Positions 46,306 through 54,647 of a stretch of DNA of 64,000 bases are shown in pieces. The position numbers and the translations under genes are program-made. The stretch comes from Treponema sp. (GTDB lineage: Bacteria > Spirochaetota > Spirochaetia > Treponematales > Treponemataceae), in the NCBI GenBank assembly GCA_017963165.1, contig JAGCTZ010000057.1, positions 43,720 through 107,719 of the forward strand. Direction: 5' to 3'. The notes under the pieces are model-generated. The model did not search any database. It was given only the letters and a program-made list of their open reading frames with translations, and was not told the DNA's origin. Numbering within the stretch: position 1 is the first letter of the stretch; every line of letters begins with the position of its first letter.

Positions 46306-47697
46306 CTATTTTGTAATTACAAACTCAATCCTGCGGTTCTTCCACCAGTTCGCCTGGTCCTTCCATTCCGCTATAGGATTTTCTCCGCCGCGGCCTAAGG
46401 CTGTAACTCTGTTCTGTTCAAGTCCTTTTTCTACAAGCATTGCGGCTATTGCCTCTGCCCTTGCCTGGCTAAGCGGAAGCAGCTCTTCCAGGTGCTCCCT
46501 TTGTGTGTCGGAAACATTGTTTGCATAGCCTTCTACTACAACCCGGTAGCCTTCTATTGCCTTTGCCTTGGCTACAACACCGTCAAGAGCCCTGTCTATT
46601 TCGCGCTTTTGTGCAGGGGTAAGGGAATCAAAGGTTGCGGCATTTGCATCAAACACAAGGGTTTTAATCTGTACAGAAATCCTCCAGGTGTTTTCTTCTG
46701 TCTTTATCATGATTGTACCTGTATTTATGTCTGCACTGCCTTCTGCCGTTCTTGTACCCAGTATCTTTCTGTCCTGCTTTGAAAGTGTCGCTGTAAGCAC
46801 TGCTTTATAGGATGCATTTGAAAACACAAGCTCCCCGTCATCACTGTAACCGTTCCACTTTATTTCTTCCGGGATTCCGCCCCTGCCTTTGATTTTATGG
46901 AAAACGTTTCCGGCCGGGTCGTAGATTGTCAGCTGCCATTTTTCTGCTGGTTTTGTTAGCCTGCTCGTATCTGATCTGATTATAACTTCATCATTTGTGC
47001 CGTCGCCGTCAGGGGTAAAGTCATTCAGAACACTTTCGTCAATTCCAAGGCTGATTTCTATTTTATCTGATGATTCACTGCCTGAATTAACCGCTCCGTT
47101 CAAATGCCATACTCCGCCAAGTCTGAATCCTATCTGGCTTAAGACACTGTCCCTTTCAAATATTGCGGTGTATACAGGAGAAAGCTCTATTTCAAGGCTT
47201 CTGCTTTCTGTTTCCGGAACCCAGCGCAATGCCGGACTGATAACAAGAGCCTGATCCGGGTACCATCCGCTTGCAGAAGAAATATTCTGTCCTTCGATAT
47301 TATGAAGCACAAGTGAATAGCCGATTTCCGGCTGGAAGGCAAAGTTTTGTGTGCCTAAAAGAAAGGGAATCCTGAGCCATGTTCCAAATGTGAGTGAGAT
47401 GTCATCTCCCCTTTTAAGGTTTCCGCCGCTTTTTGGGAAAAGGTGTGCATAATCTAAATGTTCGCTAAAGCCCAGGGCCATGCTGTCTGGCAGTACAAGG
47501 GGAAGTGTATACTCAAGGTCTGCCCCTGCTCCAAGAGTTAATGCTACCTGTTCTCCCCATTCACCGGGCGCATACTGGTTTGTCAGGAATCCTCCGACAG
47601 CAAAGCCTTCATACCGCAGTTTTTCCTGTGCTGATGCTGTCTGTACAGCTGCACACATAATCGACACGATACCAACAATTACAAATAACTTTTTCAT
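46306..47697 (-). CDS. OmpA-family outer membrane protein
   Basis: 463 residues with a cleavable signal peptide (MKKLFVIVGIVSIMCAAVQTASA). The N-terminal part (about 25-215) looks like an outer-membrane beta-barrel (LRYEGFAVGGFLTNQYAPGEW and Gly/aromatic-rich strands). About 225-320 is a FlgD-like Ig segment (FTPDGDGTNDEVIIRSD, ETIKWNGYSDDG-type). The C-terminal 110 residues are an OmpA peptidoglycan-binding domain (VVVEGYANN, LSQARAEAIAAMLVEKG, NRRIEFVITK). Start at 47697 is chosen for the signal peptide and AAGGAGAG upstream. Probably anchors the outer envelope to the cell wall; co-transcribed with the following lipoprotein. Confidence 0.88.
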   Translation of the reverse strand: MKKLFVIVGIVSIMCAAVQTASAQEKLRYEGFAVGGFLTNQYAPGEWGEQVALTLGAGADLEYTLPLVLPDSMALGFSEHLDYAHLFPKSGGNLKRGDDISLTFGTWLRIPFLLGTQNFAFQPEIGYSLVLHNIEGQNISSASGWYPDQALVISPALRWVPETESRSLEIELSPVYTAIFERDSVLSQIGFRLGGVWHLNGAVNSGSESSDKIEISLGIDESVLNDFTPDGDGTNDEVIIRSDTSRLTKPAEKWQLTIYDPAGNVFHKIKGRGGIPEEIKWNGYSDDGELVFSNASYKAVLTATLSKQDRKILGTRTAEGSADINTGTIMIKTEENTWRISVQIKTLVFDANAATFDSLTPAQKREIDRALDGVVAKAKAIEGYRVVVEGYANNVSDTQREHLEELLPLSQARAEAIAAMLVEKGLEQNRVTALGRGGENPIAEWKDQANWWKNRRIEFVITK

Positions 47698-47776
47698 TTG
47701 TCTCTCCTTATATTCAGTCCGGGACTGAATATAACTCAATTATTTTTTACATATTATAAAATTTGCGTGAAAAAAC

Positions 47777-47836
47777 TATAAAAAATTATAACATGTAAAG
47801 GGTTTGATTTCTATATGATATTTAGTAAATGTAATT
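47777..47836. repeat. 60-bp direct repeat, right copy
   Basis: Second copy of the 43872-43931 repeat (three mismatches). It lies between the OmpA-family gene and ptsI, where no gene is seen. Confidence 0.85.
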
Positions 47837-47877
47837 TTTTGGGGAGGGCCCTTTCCTTTCCTCCGGCATCTACGACA

Positions 47878-47906
47878 ATGACATATTTCCCTTTTTATGG
47901 TATAAT
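47878..47906 (+). promoter_or_regulatory. ptsI promoter, probably leaderless
   Basis: ATGACA (47878-47883), 17 nt spacer, TATAAT (47901-47906), then 8 nt to the ATG at 47915. No Shine-Dalgarno sequence. Confidence 0.7.
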
Positions 47907-47914
47907 TTTATTCT

Positions 47915-49630
47915 ATGGAAGTATTTTTAGGTATTCCCGCGGCAGATGGAATTGGTATTGGGACTGCATTTGTAATTCCTGATCCGGTAAAAAGAGCTAT
48001 TTCGCAGCATCATATTAAAATTGATCAGCTTAACGATGGCTGGAAGCGTTTTGAATATGCTTCTCAAACTGTAATTTTTGAACTTTCAAATTATCTTGAT
48101 TCTCTTTCGCGGACAGATCCAAAGGATAAAATCCAGCGCGAGGTTTTTGAAACATATATCCTTATGCTCGAAGACCCGGTTTTTCTTAAAGAAACACGCG
48201 ATTTTTATGAAAAAGAGCTTTTTAATATAGAATACTCCCTCAGTTTTAAGGCAGAAGAATATGCCCAGCGACTTCGTCAGTCTGGTAATGAATATCTTTC
48301 GGAACGTGCACAGGACATTACAGATGTTTTTGGCCGTGTTCTTGATGAAATGCTTGATATTCATCCATTTGATATAAACAGTGTTCCTGATGGTGCAGTA
48401 ATTTTTGCAAATGCTTTAAGCTCTTCGGATACAATCATCCTTTCTAAGCGAAAAATTGCAGGTCTTGCTTTAAGCGAAGGCGGCGTTTCTTCTCACGTTG
48501 TAATTCTTGCCCGCAACTACGGAATCCCGACAATCACCGGACTTGAAAATATCAACAAGAAAGTTCACAACGGCGAAACTGTTATTATTGATGGTACTTC
48601 CGCAGAAATTCTTGTAAGTCCTGATATCACAACAATAAATGAATATAAGGAAAAAATCCGCGAAGAATTCCGCCACAAACAGGAGCTTAAACGCTTTCTT
48701 GATAAGCCGGCTGTTACTCAGGATGGAACAGAATTCAAGCTTTATGCAAACATCGGTACTCCTGAAGAAGCAGAGCTTGCAAAGGCAGAAGGCGCAGACG
48801 GTATTGGACTTTTCAGAACTGAATTTTTATACATGAGCCAGAATGGGGCTTCTCTTAATGCAGCAGCCCGATCCTTCAGCGAAATGACTCAGTTCGAAGC
48901 GTACAAACAGGTTCTTGAAATTATGGGCGACAAGCCTGTTACAATCCGTACTTTGGATGCCGGTGGTGATAAGCTTATCAATTCGGTAGACATGCCTGTG
49001 TTTGATGAAAAGAACCCTCTTATGGGCCTTCGCGCAATCCGCCTTAGTCTTGAATGTCCAAATGTTTTTAAGACTCAGATAAGAGCTCTTTACCGCGCAA
49101 GTGTTTATGGAAACCTTCAGATTATGCTTCCGTTGATTTCTACTGTTGAACAGGTAAACGAAGCACTTAAACTTATTAAGCAGGTTAAGGACGAGCTTAC
49201 TGCCGAAAAAATTGATTTTAATCCTGACACTCCGGTTGGAATTATGATTGAAACTGCGGCGGCGGCTCTTACAAGTGACTGTCTTGCAAAAATAAGCGAT
49301 TTCTTTAGTCTTGGTACAAACGACCTTACACAATATACACTGGGAGTTGACCGGGAAAATCAGCATGTTGCGGGCTTGTATAATGAATTTAATCTTGCAG
49401 TTCTGCGTTTGATTCAGACAACTATTACTGCTGCAAATGAAGCTGGTATTCCAATTTCTGTCTGTGGTGAAATGGCCGGACGAAGCGATAGTATCATGGT
49501 GCTTGCAGGAATGGGAATCAGAAATCTTAGTATGAGTCCAAAAATGATTTCGAGCACAAAGGAACTGCTCAGCCGTTTTACAATCGAAGAGCTCAAAGCA
49601 ATTTCTGACAACAGGTTGAATAGTATTTAG
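47915..49630 (+). CDS. ptsI: Phosphoenolpyruvate-protein phosphotransferase (enzyme I)
   Basis: 571 residues, the normal length. Enzyme I takes phosphate from phosphoenolpyruvate and passes it to HPr, the first step of the sugar phosphotransferase system. The phospho-accepting His is in GGVSSHVVILARNYGIP. The PEP-binding C-terminal barrel has LFRTEFLYMSQN, MIETAAAAL, FSLGTNDLTQY and SVCGEMAGR. No HPr or permease gene is in the window, and in many spirochaetes PTS enzyme I serves regulation as much as transport. der follows 7 nt downstream. Confidence 0.96.
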   Translation: MEVFLGIPAADGIGIGTAFVIPDPVKRAISQHHIKIDQLNDGWKRFEYASQTVIFELSNYLDSLSRTDPKDKIQREVFETYILMLEDPVFLKETRDFYEKELFNIEYSLSFKAEEYAQRLRQSGNEYLSERAQDITDVFGRVLDEMLDIHPFDINSVPDGAVIFANALSSSDTIILSKRKIAGLALSEGGVSSHVVILARNYGIPTITGLENINKKVHNGETVIIDGTSAEILVSPDITTINEYKEKIREEFRHKQELKRFLDKPAVTQDGTEFKLYANIGTPEEAELAKAEGADGIGLFRTEFLYMSQNGASLNAAARSFSEMTQFEAYKQVLEIMGDKPVTIRTLDAGGDKLINSVDMPVFDEKNPLMGLRAIRLSLECPNVFKTQIRALYRASVYGNLQIMLPLISTVEQVNEALKLIKQVKDELTAEKIDFNPDTPVGIMIETAAAALTSDCLAKISDFFSLGTNDLTQYTLGVDRENQHVAGLYNEFNLAVLRLIQTTITAANEAGIPISVCGEMAGRSDSIMVLAGMGIRNLSMSPKMISSTKELLSRFTIEELKAISDNRLNSI

Positions 49631-49637
49631 GAAATAT

Positions 49638-51164
49638 ATGGCAAAGAAGAAAATTAAACCCGATTTTTCAAAACCAAAAGAACAGACTCAAAATGAAATT
49701 CCACAGGAGCAGCAGGATTTTATAAATCCATTACAAAAGGATGCTGAGATTACTGTTGCCCCAGACGGCACAGTTTCTGCAACAGGCGACGTGGCTCCCG
49801 AAGATGCAGAATACGAAGGCCTTCCTCTTGTTGTAATTGCCGGCCGTCCTAACGTTGGAAAATCAACCTTATTCAACAGATTTCTTCGCAAACGAATTGC
49901 TATTACAAACGATCAGCCCGGTGTTACACGCGACCCTGTAGAAGCAACAGCGCTTTTGAATAATAAACCTGTACATCTTGTTGATACAGGCGGATATAAG
50001 CTTACACGCGACATTGGAACAAAAGAAGCAGAGCTTGATGATTACGTTGTTGAACGTTCGCTTGATATGATTGACCGTGCCGATGTTGTAATTCTTCTTT
50101 TAGATTCAGGCGAAATCACAGGAGAAGATGAAGAGTTCATTCTTAAAATGCGTCCTTACATGAACAAGCTGATTGCCGCTGTAAATAAAACAGAAGGTGG
50201 CCGTAACGAAGCCGAAGCCTGGAACTACGCCCGCTACGGTTTTGAAAATCTGATTTTTATTTCTGCCGAGCATGGCGACAGAATCAGCGACCTTACAGAT
50301 TTGATTGTTTCGCGCTGTGACTTTAGCAAGGTTCGTGTTGTTTCTGCAGACCGTCCAATCAAGGTTGCAATATTAGGAAAGCCTAACACAGGAAAATCTA
50401 CACTTTCTAACAGACTTACTCATTCCGAAAAATCAATTGTCTGCGATTACGCCGGAACAACCCGCGATGTTGTCGAAGGCGAATTCAATTATGCAGGAAA
50501 AAATTTCCGTGTTCTTGATACAGCCGGAATCAGACGAAAAGCAAAGGTTCATGATGATGTTGAATATTATTCTGTAAACCGCGCAATCAAAACTCTTGAT
50601 GAATGCGACATTGTTTTTCTTTTGATTGATGCAGTAGAAGGCCTTGCCGAACAGGATAAAAAAATCTGTTCGCTTGCATTTGAACGTGGACGTGGAATTA
50701 TTTTTGTTTTGAATAAATGGGACCTTCGCGAAGATCAGGGAAACAAAGCAGTAAAAGCTGTCCGCGAATGGATAAACATAATGTTTGGCCAGATGGATTT
50801 TGCACCTATTCTTCCGCTTTCGGCACTTGAAGGAAAAGGCATAAAGGATTTGCTGAATACTGCAATTGATATGTACGAACAGCTCAACCGTAAAATTGGA
50901 ACTGCCTCTCTTAACAATGCACTTCAGGACTGGCTGGAACGCTACCCTCCTCCAGCAAGTAAAACTGCACATTTTAAAATCCGCTATATGACTCAGGCAA
51001 GTACAAATCCTGTTTCGTTTGTGATTTTTGCAACACGACCAGAAGTTGTTCCGGAACCATACGTTACATATCTTAAGAACAGAATCCGCGAAGATTTAGG
51101 CTTTGACCATATTCCTATTCAAGTTGAATTTAAAGGCAGCCGCCAGAAGTGGGAAGACAGATAA
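49638..51164 (+). CDS. der: Ribosome biogenesis GTPase Der (EngA)
   Basis: 508 residues. Two tandem GTPase domains act in 50S ribosome assembly. Domain 1 has GRPNVGKST, DTGG and NKTE (Glu where NKxD is usual). Domain 2 has GKPNTGKST, DTAG and NKWD. The KH-like C-terminus ends IPIQVEFKGSRQKW. An N-terminal extension of about 60 residues, acidic and Pro/Gln-rich, precedes domain 1. AGGAAA lies just before the ATG. Convergent with the next gene, 4 nt apart. Confidence 0.97.
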   Translation: MAKKKIKPDFSKPKEQTQNEIPQEQQDFINPLQKDAEITVAPDGTVSATGDVAPEDAEYEGLPLVVIAGRPNVGKSTLFNRFLRKRIAITNDQPGVTRDPVEATALLNNKPVHLVDTGGYKLTRDIGTKEAELDDYVVERSLDMIDRADVVILLLDSGEITGEDEEFILKMRPYMNKLIAAVNKTEGGRNEAEAWNYARYGFENLIFISAEHGDRISDLTDLIVSRCDFSKVRVVSADRPIKVAILGKPNTGKSTLSNRLTHSEKSIVCDYAGTTRDVVEGEFNYAGKNFRVLDTAGIRRKAKVHDDVEYYSVNRAIKTLDECDIVFLLIDAVEGLAEQDKKICSLAFERGRGIIFVLNKWDLREDQGNKAVKAVREWINIMFGQMDFAPILPLSALEGKGIKDLLNTAIDMYEQLNRKIGTASLNNALQDWLERYPPPASKTAHFKIRYMTQASTNPVSFVIFATRPEVVPEPYVTYLKNRIREDLGFDHIPIQVEFKGSRQKWEDR

Positions 51165-51168
51165 AAGC

Positions 51169-51906
51169 TTATCGTTGCGGCATCCAGACAGAAGCCTGTG
51201 TATTTTTTCTTACAGGATACACAATATGAACAGCCATATTATTTTCGCAATCTTTATTTAAAGTAAATTCTGCTGTTGCTGTAAATGGTGTTCTTGCCTT
51301 TATATCCTGAGCAAAAAGAATGTAGTTCAGGTCATCATCATTTTCTGAAACAAGAGGCTCCCAATTTTCGCTGCGTGTTCCAAAACCATTTCCCAAGACC
51401 GAAATATAAACCGGGGCCGGAATATCTGTATTGCAGGTTCCGCTAAAAATGATAGTAACAGTGTCCCCAGCCTTAGGAAGCTCCCGTCCCCAATAAAAAG
51501 AATCAAGCGAAATAATTGCCTGATAATTTATATCAACATTATTATTTGTATTTTTTATAAGCATGATTCTGCTTGTAATTTCTGCAAGATTGATTGTATT
51601 TGAAAAAACTTCTGGAACTGGTTCAACAGGTTCTATCGGCTCAGCTGTTTCTGTAAGCGCAGTCAGCTCAACAACTTCAACAGTCTCTTCAGGTTCTGCC
51701 AAAACCTCAACATCAGAGTTTTCTTCCCCCGTCAACTCCTGCCCAGTTTCATCAACCATCACCAGCGCCACCCGTTCCACATTCTTTTCTCTCTTATACT
51801 CATCCTCCACCACCACCTCTTCCACCGGCGTAGAAGCACAACCTGTAAACCAAACAGCGCATATAAAGAGACCCAGTAAACCAATCACGTTTTTCCACTT
51901 GTTCAT
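51169..51906 (-). CDS. Small lipoprotein, acidic, unknown function
   Basis: 245 residues. Signal peptide ends AVWFTGCAST with lipobox. Residues about 30-100 are low-complexity and Glu/Val-rich (VEEVVVEDEYKRE, ETVEVVELTALTETAEPIEPVEP). The C-terminal part (about 115-245) appears to be a beta-sandwich with no recognised family. It is alone on this strand between der and a structured intergenic element. Confidence 0.75.
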   Translation of the reverse strand: MNKWKNVIGLLGLFICAVWFTGCASTPVEEVVVEDEYKREKNVERVALVMVDETGQELTGEENSDVEVLAEPEETVEVVELTALTETAEPIEPVEPVPEVFSNTINLAEITSRIMLIKNTNNNVDINYQAIISLDSFYWGRELPKAGDTVTIIFSGTCNTDIPAPVYISVLGNGFGTRSENWEPLVSENDDDLNYILFAQDIKARTPFTATAEFTLNKDCENNMAVHIVYPVRKNTQASVWMPQR

Positions 51907-51977
51907 ATTCTAATTATATACTGTTGCGAACACCAAGAACAAGCGTAAAAAAGTAATAAAACCCAATAATTACACTC

Positions 51978-52130
51978 ATGAAAAAATGGCGGAAGGCGCC
52001 TTGTGGATTAAAAAACACTCTGGCGTGCGGCCGCGCGAGCGGCCATGTATATAATTACAAGGCACGCCAGCGTGTAGCAAGCGAGCTTGCGGTTTTGAAT
52101 CCATAAGGCGACTGGGAGCCATTTTTTCAT
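51978..52130. repeat. 153-bp element with 13-bp perfect terminal inverted repeats
   Basis: The ends are ATGAAAAAATGGC (51978-51990) and its exact complement (52118-52130). Inside, GGCGCCTTGTGGATT at the left pairs imperfectly with AATCCATAAGGCG at the right, and inner parts contain CTGGCGTGC/GCACGCCAG, a GGCCGC/GCGGCC palindrome and AGCAAGC/GCTTGC. It fills most of the 302-nt gap between the lipoprotein and MerR genes, where no ORF is convincing. It could be a miniature inverted-repeat element or a structured RNA. Confidence 0.7.
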
Positions 52131-52208
52131 CTTTCAAATTTATTTTTTAAATTTTATTTGATATTTTTTCCACTTGTTTTTTTCGCAAAAGTATATAATT
52201 ATAATAAT

Positions 52209-52589
52209 ATGACTTATTCAATCGGCGAAGTTGAAGAATTAACTGGCATCAAAGCTCATGTCCTGCGCTACTGGGAAGACGTAATTCCCGGCTTTTCTCC
52301 ACAAAAAGACATGGGTGGTCGACGCACTTATACTCAACGCGAGATTGAAATGATTTACAGGCTCAAATATCTTATCAACGAAAAAAAGTTTACTGCCGAA
52401 GGAGCAGGCCAGCAGCTTTTGGAAGAAGCACAGGCACTTGAAGAAAATGCAGATTTAATCAAACAGATTCATGATGCACGAACAGAGCTTTCTCAGATGT
52501 ATCTTGCACTTAAACATCAATCTCAAGCTTGCGGCCAGTCGGCTCATAACGATAGTAGCGAACCCCAGCAGCATTCATCAAACGCTTAG
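52209..52589 (+). CDS. MerR family transcriptional regulator
   Basis: 126 residues. The winged-helix starts at residue 1: MTYSIGEVEELTGIKAHVLRYWED and GGRRTYTQREIEMIYRLKYLI, the MerR DNA-binding domain. The rest is a helical segment with no metal-binding Cys cluster (the single Cys near 107 is in the tail). The final 26 residues are encoded antisense to the end of the dCMP deaminase gene; 80 nt overlap. ATG at 52209 follows TATAAT by 9 nt with no ribosome-binding site, so a leaderless transcript is likely. Target genes unknown. Confidence 0.85.
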   Translation: MTYSIGEVEELTGIKAHVLRYWEDVIPGFSPQKDMGGRRTYTQREIEMIYRLKYLINEKKFTAEGAGQQLLEEAQALEENADLIKQIHDARTELSQMYLALKHQSQACGQSAHNDSSEPQQHSSNA

Positions 52590-53004
52590 AAGCTTCAACC
52601 GAAGGCGTTCCATCATATTTGTTATCAGCATAAACAACAGTTTTAATTCCCGACTGAATAATTGCCTTTGCACATTCATTGCATGGAAAAAGCGTTACAT
52701 AAATTTTGCTGCCTTCCAGACTGCCGCCACGATAATTTAGAATTGCGTTAAGCTCACTGTGACATACATAAGCATATTTTGTATCAAGAGTGTCGCCTTC
52801 GCGTGCCCATGGAAATTCATCATCAGAACAGCCGCGTGGGAATCCGTTATAACCCATAGAAAGAATTTTATTATCTTCACTTACAATACAGGCACCTACC
52901 TGAGAATTAGGATCCTTTGAACGGAATCCTGCAAGCTTTGCAACTCCCATAAAGTATTCGTCCCACGAAATATAATCGCTGCGTTTTGGTGTAATTACTG
53001 CCAT
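52510..53004 (-). CDS. Deoxycytidylate deaminase
   Basis: 164 residues. Zn-dependent deamination of dCMP to dUMP, feeding thymidylate synthesis (ComEB/Dcd-type family). The Zn and catalytic residues are in CHSELNAI (His, Glu) and PCNECAKAI (two Cys). The start is preceded by AAGGAG. It ends inside the convergent MerR gene. A -10-like TATAAT lies upstream (about 53023-53028 complement). Confidence 0.9.
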   Translation of the reverse strand: MAVITPKRSDYISWDEYFMGVAKLAGFRSKDPNSQVGACIVSEDNKILSMGYNGFPRGCSDDEFPWAREGDTLDTKYAYVCHSELNAILNYRGGSLEGSKIYVTLFPCNECAKAIIQSGIKTVVYADNKYDGTPSVEASKRLMNAAGVRYYRYEPTGRKLEIDV

Positions 53005-53034
53005 ATTGTGTCTCCTTTTTTTTATTATAATTCT

Positions 53035-53805
53035 TTATTGCAAAAATTTATTTTTTATCTCTTTTTTTTCTTCTTCTGAAAATCCCAGCTTCTGGTTAAA
53101 AAAAGCCTCCAGCGAACCAAACTCCTTTTCAAGACTGTTAAGCGATGCCTTTATAAAATCTGGTTCTGCCATAAAATAATGTTTAATTTTATGAGCCAGC
53201 TTATGATTTCCTTTTGTAAGCAAAAGTCCAAGATAAGCCATGTTTGCCTTAAACTGAACATGTCTGTTTGTAAGCAGATAGTCTCTGATAACTGTTGCTC
53301 TGTCAACTCCCAGAAAAGAAAGCAAAAGTGCTGCAATTACTCCCGTTCTATCTTTCCCTGCAGTACAATGAAAAAGCACAGCATAATTTTCAAGCGGTAA
53401 AGTAAGAATAAAGCGCAGGACTTTTACAACATTATCAAGGCTTTCTCCTGTTACCATGCTCACATATAAATCTTCCATACGAGGCATAAGCACAAGGCTT
53501 TTCATGCTGCGCACTTTTTTTTCATGACTAATACCTGCAACTGCTTCTGTAATAATCGGCATATGAACAATTTCTACGCCTTCGATTAAAACATCCGGCT
53601 TTTCCAGCAGCTCTTTTTGTGTTCTTAAATCAATGATTGTTTTAAGCTTATATTTGTCTTTCAGGATTCTTATACCAAGCACTGTAGGGTCAAAAAGCGT
53701 TGTTCCGCGTATGAGCATGTGAGACCTTGTAAATCTGCCGTCTGCAGTTTTTATGCCCCCCAGGTCACGGTAATTTTTCAATCGCTTCTGCTTGATGATT
53801 TCCAT
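53035..53805 (-). CDS. Tyrosine-protein phosphatase (Y_phosphatase3 type)
   Basis: 256 residues with the CX5R loop HCTAGKDRTGV and the upstream RDLGGIKTADGR block, typical of the bacterial dual-specificity/tyrosine phosphatase family (LipA/Y_phosphatase3). Probably acts on phosphotyrosine or phosphoinositides in the cytoplasm, as no signal peptide is visible. The ATG lies 8 nt after a minus-strand TATAAT (53814-53819), with no Shine-Dalgarno sequence. Confidence 0.88.
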   Translation of the reverse strand: MEIIKQKRLKNYRDLGGIKTADGRFTRSHMLIRGTTLFDPTVLGIRILKDKYKLKTIIDLRTQKELLEKPDVLIEGVEIVHMPIITEAVAGISHEKKVRSMKSLVLMPRMEDLYVSMVTGESLDNVVKVLRFILTLPLENYAVLFHCTAGKDRTGVIAALLLSFLGVDRATVIRDYLLTNRHVQFKANMAYLGLLLTKGNHKLAHKIKHYFMAEPDFIKASLNSLEKEFGSLEAFFNQKLGFSEEEKKEIKNKFLQ

Positions 53806-53940
53806 AGAAAATAATTATAACATAGAATTTTCCTAGGGAAAACTATTTTTTATCATAACAACTAATGCAGAACCCCAAAAAATAATGATTCTAAAAAAAT
53901 ATTATGTTGATTTTTCCTCAAACCATATTATAATTTTTAT

Positions 53941-54102
53941 ATGGCGATTTTTCTGCCACAAAAAAATGATGATTTTTCTCATGAAGACTTGACACATAAT
54001 TTAAGTGTATGTCATAATTCGCAGTTCGCAGTTCGCAGTTCGCAGTTCGCAGTTCGCAGTTCGCAGTTCGCAGTTCGCAGTTCGCAGTTCGCAGTTCGCT
54101 AG
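53941..54102 (+). CDS. Heptamer-encoded leader peptide, copy 1
   Basis: 53 residues: MAIFLPQKNDDFSHEDLTHN, then SQFAVRS repeats encoded by the heptamers, ending at TAG 54100-54102. The ATG is 6 nt after TATAAT and has no ribosome-binding site. With one more heptamer (12 instead of 11), or the extra C present in copy 2, the frame would continue to a TAG ending one base before the ATG at 54232. Translation is not proven. Confidence 0.45.
   Translation: MAIFLPQKNDDFSHEDLTHNLSVCHNSQFAVRSSQFAVRSSQFAVRSSQFAVR
54018..54094. repeat. Eleven TTCGCAG heptanucleotide repeats, copy 1
   Basis: Perfect 7-bp tandem array, 77 bp, followed by TTCGCTAGCGG. Because 7 is not a multiple of 3, gain or loss of a unit shifts any reading frame through it. 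Confidence 0.95.
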
Positions 54103-54231
54103 CGGTTATTCTGCCCGCTGATATAAACCCAAAATATTTTTTCTCGCAAATAAGCCTGCATTGTTATGAAGTACACTTCATTTCAGTACGGGCTTTAAAT
54201 ATTTTAAATCATTCGGACGGAGGTAGATAGA

Positions 54232-54315
54232 ATGAGAAAGTTTGAAAAGATTGCCGTATCGAGCACAGCAATGAGTGGTACTGATTCTCCGGGGTACTTC
54301 ACGGTGAAAGAATAA
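54232..54315 (+). CDS. Short ORF of 27 residues behind the copy 1 leader
   Basis: MRKFEKIAVSSTAMSGTDSP and then GYFTVKE, with an ideal GGAGG 8 nt upstream in the duplicated leader. The position is equivalent to that of the lipoprotein gene after copy 2. It resembles no family I recognise. It may be a real small protein or the remnant of a deleted lipoprotein gene. A rho-independent terminator follows 32 nt later. Confidence 0.5.
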   Translation: MRKFEKIAVSSTAMSGTDSPGYFTVKE

Positions 54316-54346
54316 GCACAAACTGTATTGAAGTTTTATTCGCCCG

Positions 54347-54385
54347 AAAAGCAGTCCCTAAATGTCAAAGTGGACTGCTTTTTTT
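54347..54385 (+). terminator. Rho-independent terminator
   Basis: Stem AAAAGCAGTCC / GGACTGCTTTT followed by a run of T. It ends the transcript of the copy 1 leader before the toxin-antitoxin genes. Confidence 0.9.
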
Positions 54386-54431
54386 ACACATTTTTATTAA
54401 AGTGTGGTATATTATAAGCAGGAGGCAGAAA

Positions 54432-54647
54432 ATGATTGCAATTCCATATAATGATTTTTTTGAAAATCCAGCGCAGTATCAAAAAAAAGCAGAACTTTTT
54501 GGCATAAAAATTCTGCCCAAAAAAAAAGAAAAAAAGTTTTCACATAGGGCACAGAAAAAACTTGATGCTCTTAATGCTGTGGTGGGCATAATTCCTTCTG
54601 ATGTTGATACTGATAAATTATTAGATGAACGAAGGCTGTCTAAATGA
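54432..54647 (+). CDS. Antitoxin of a PIN-domain toxin-antitoxin pair
   Basis: 71 residues, MIAIPYNDFFENPAQYQKKA, with a C-terminal LNAVVGIIPSDVDTDKLLDERRL typical of type II antitoxin tails that wrap the PIN toxin. Start at 54432 is preceded by AGGAGG. It overlaps the toxin start by 4 nt (ATGA). The N-terminal DNA-binding part is not a clear known fold. It probably represses its own promoter. Confidence 0.8.
   Translation: MIAIPYNDFFENPAQYQKKAELFGIKILPKKKEKKFSHRAQKKLDALNAVVGIIPSDVDTDKLLDERRLSK

Larger units (their letters stand above)
53928..54224. repeat. Heptamer leader, copy 1 (about 300-bp direct repeat)
   Basis: Copy 1 runs from TTATAATTTTT to GGAGGTA and is nearly identical to 55087-55384. 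It holds a TTGATT-16-TATAAT promoter upstream of ATGGCG, an internal TTGACA-18-CATAAT promoter, eleven TTCGCAG heptamers at 54018-54094, CTAGCGG, and a GGAGG ribosome-binding site 8 nt before the ATG at 54232. The copy also carries the 53-residue ORF described separately. Confidence 0.9.
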
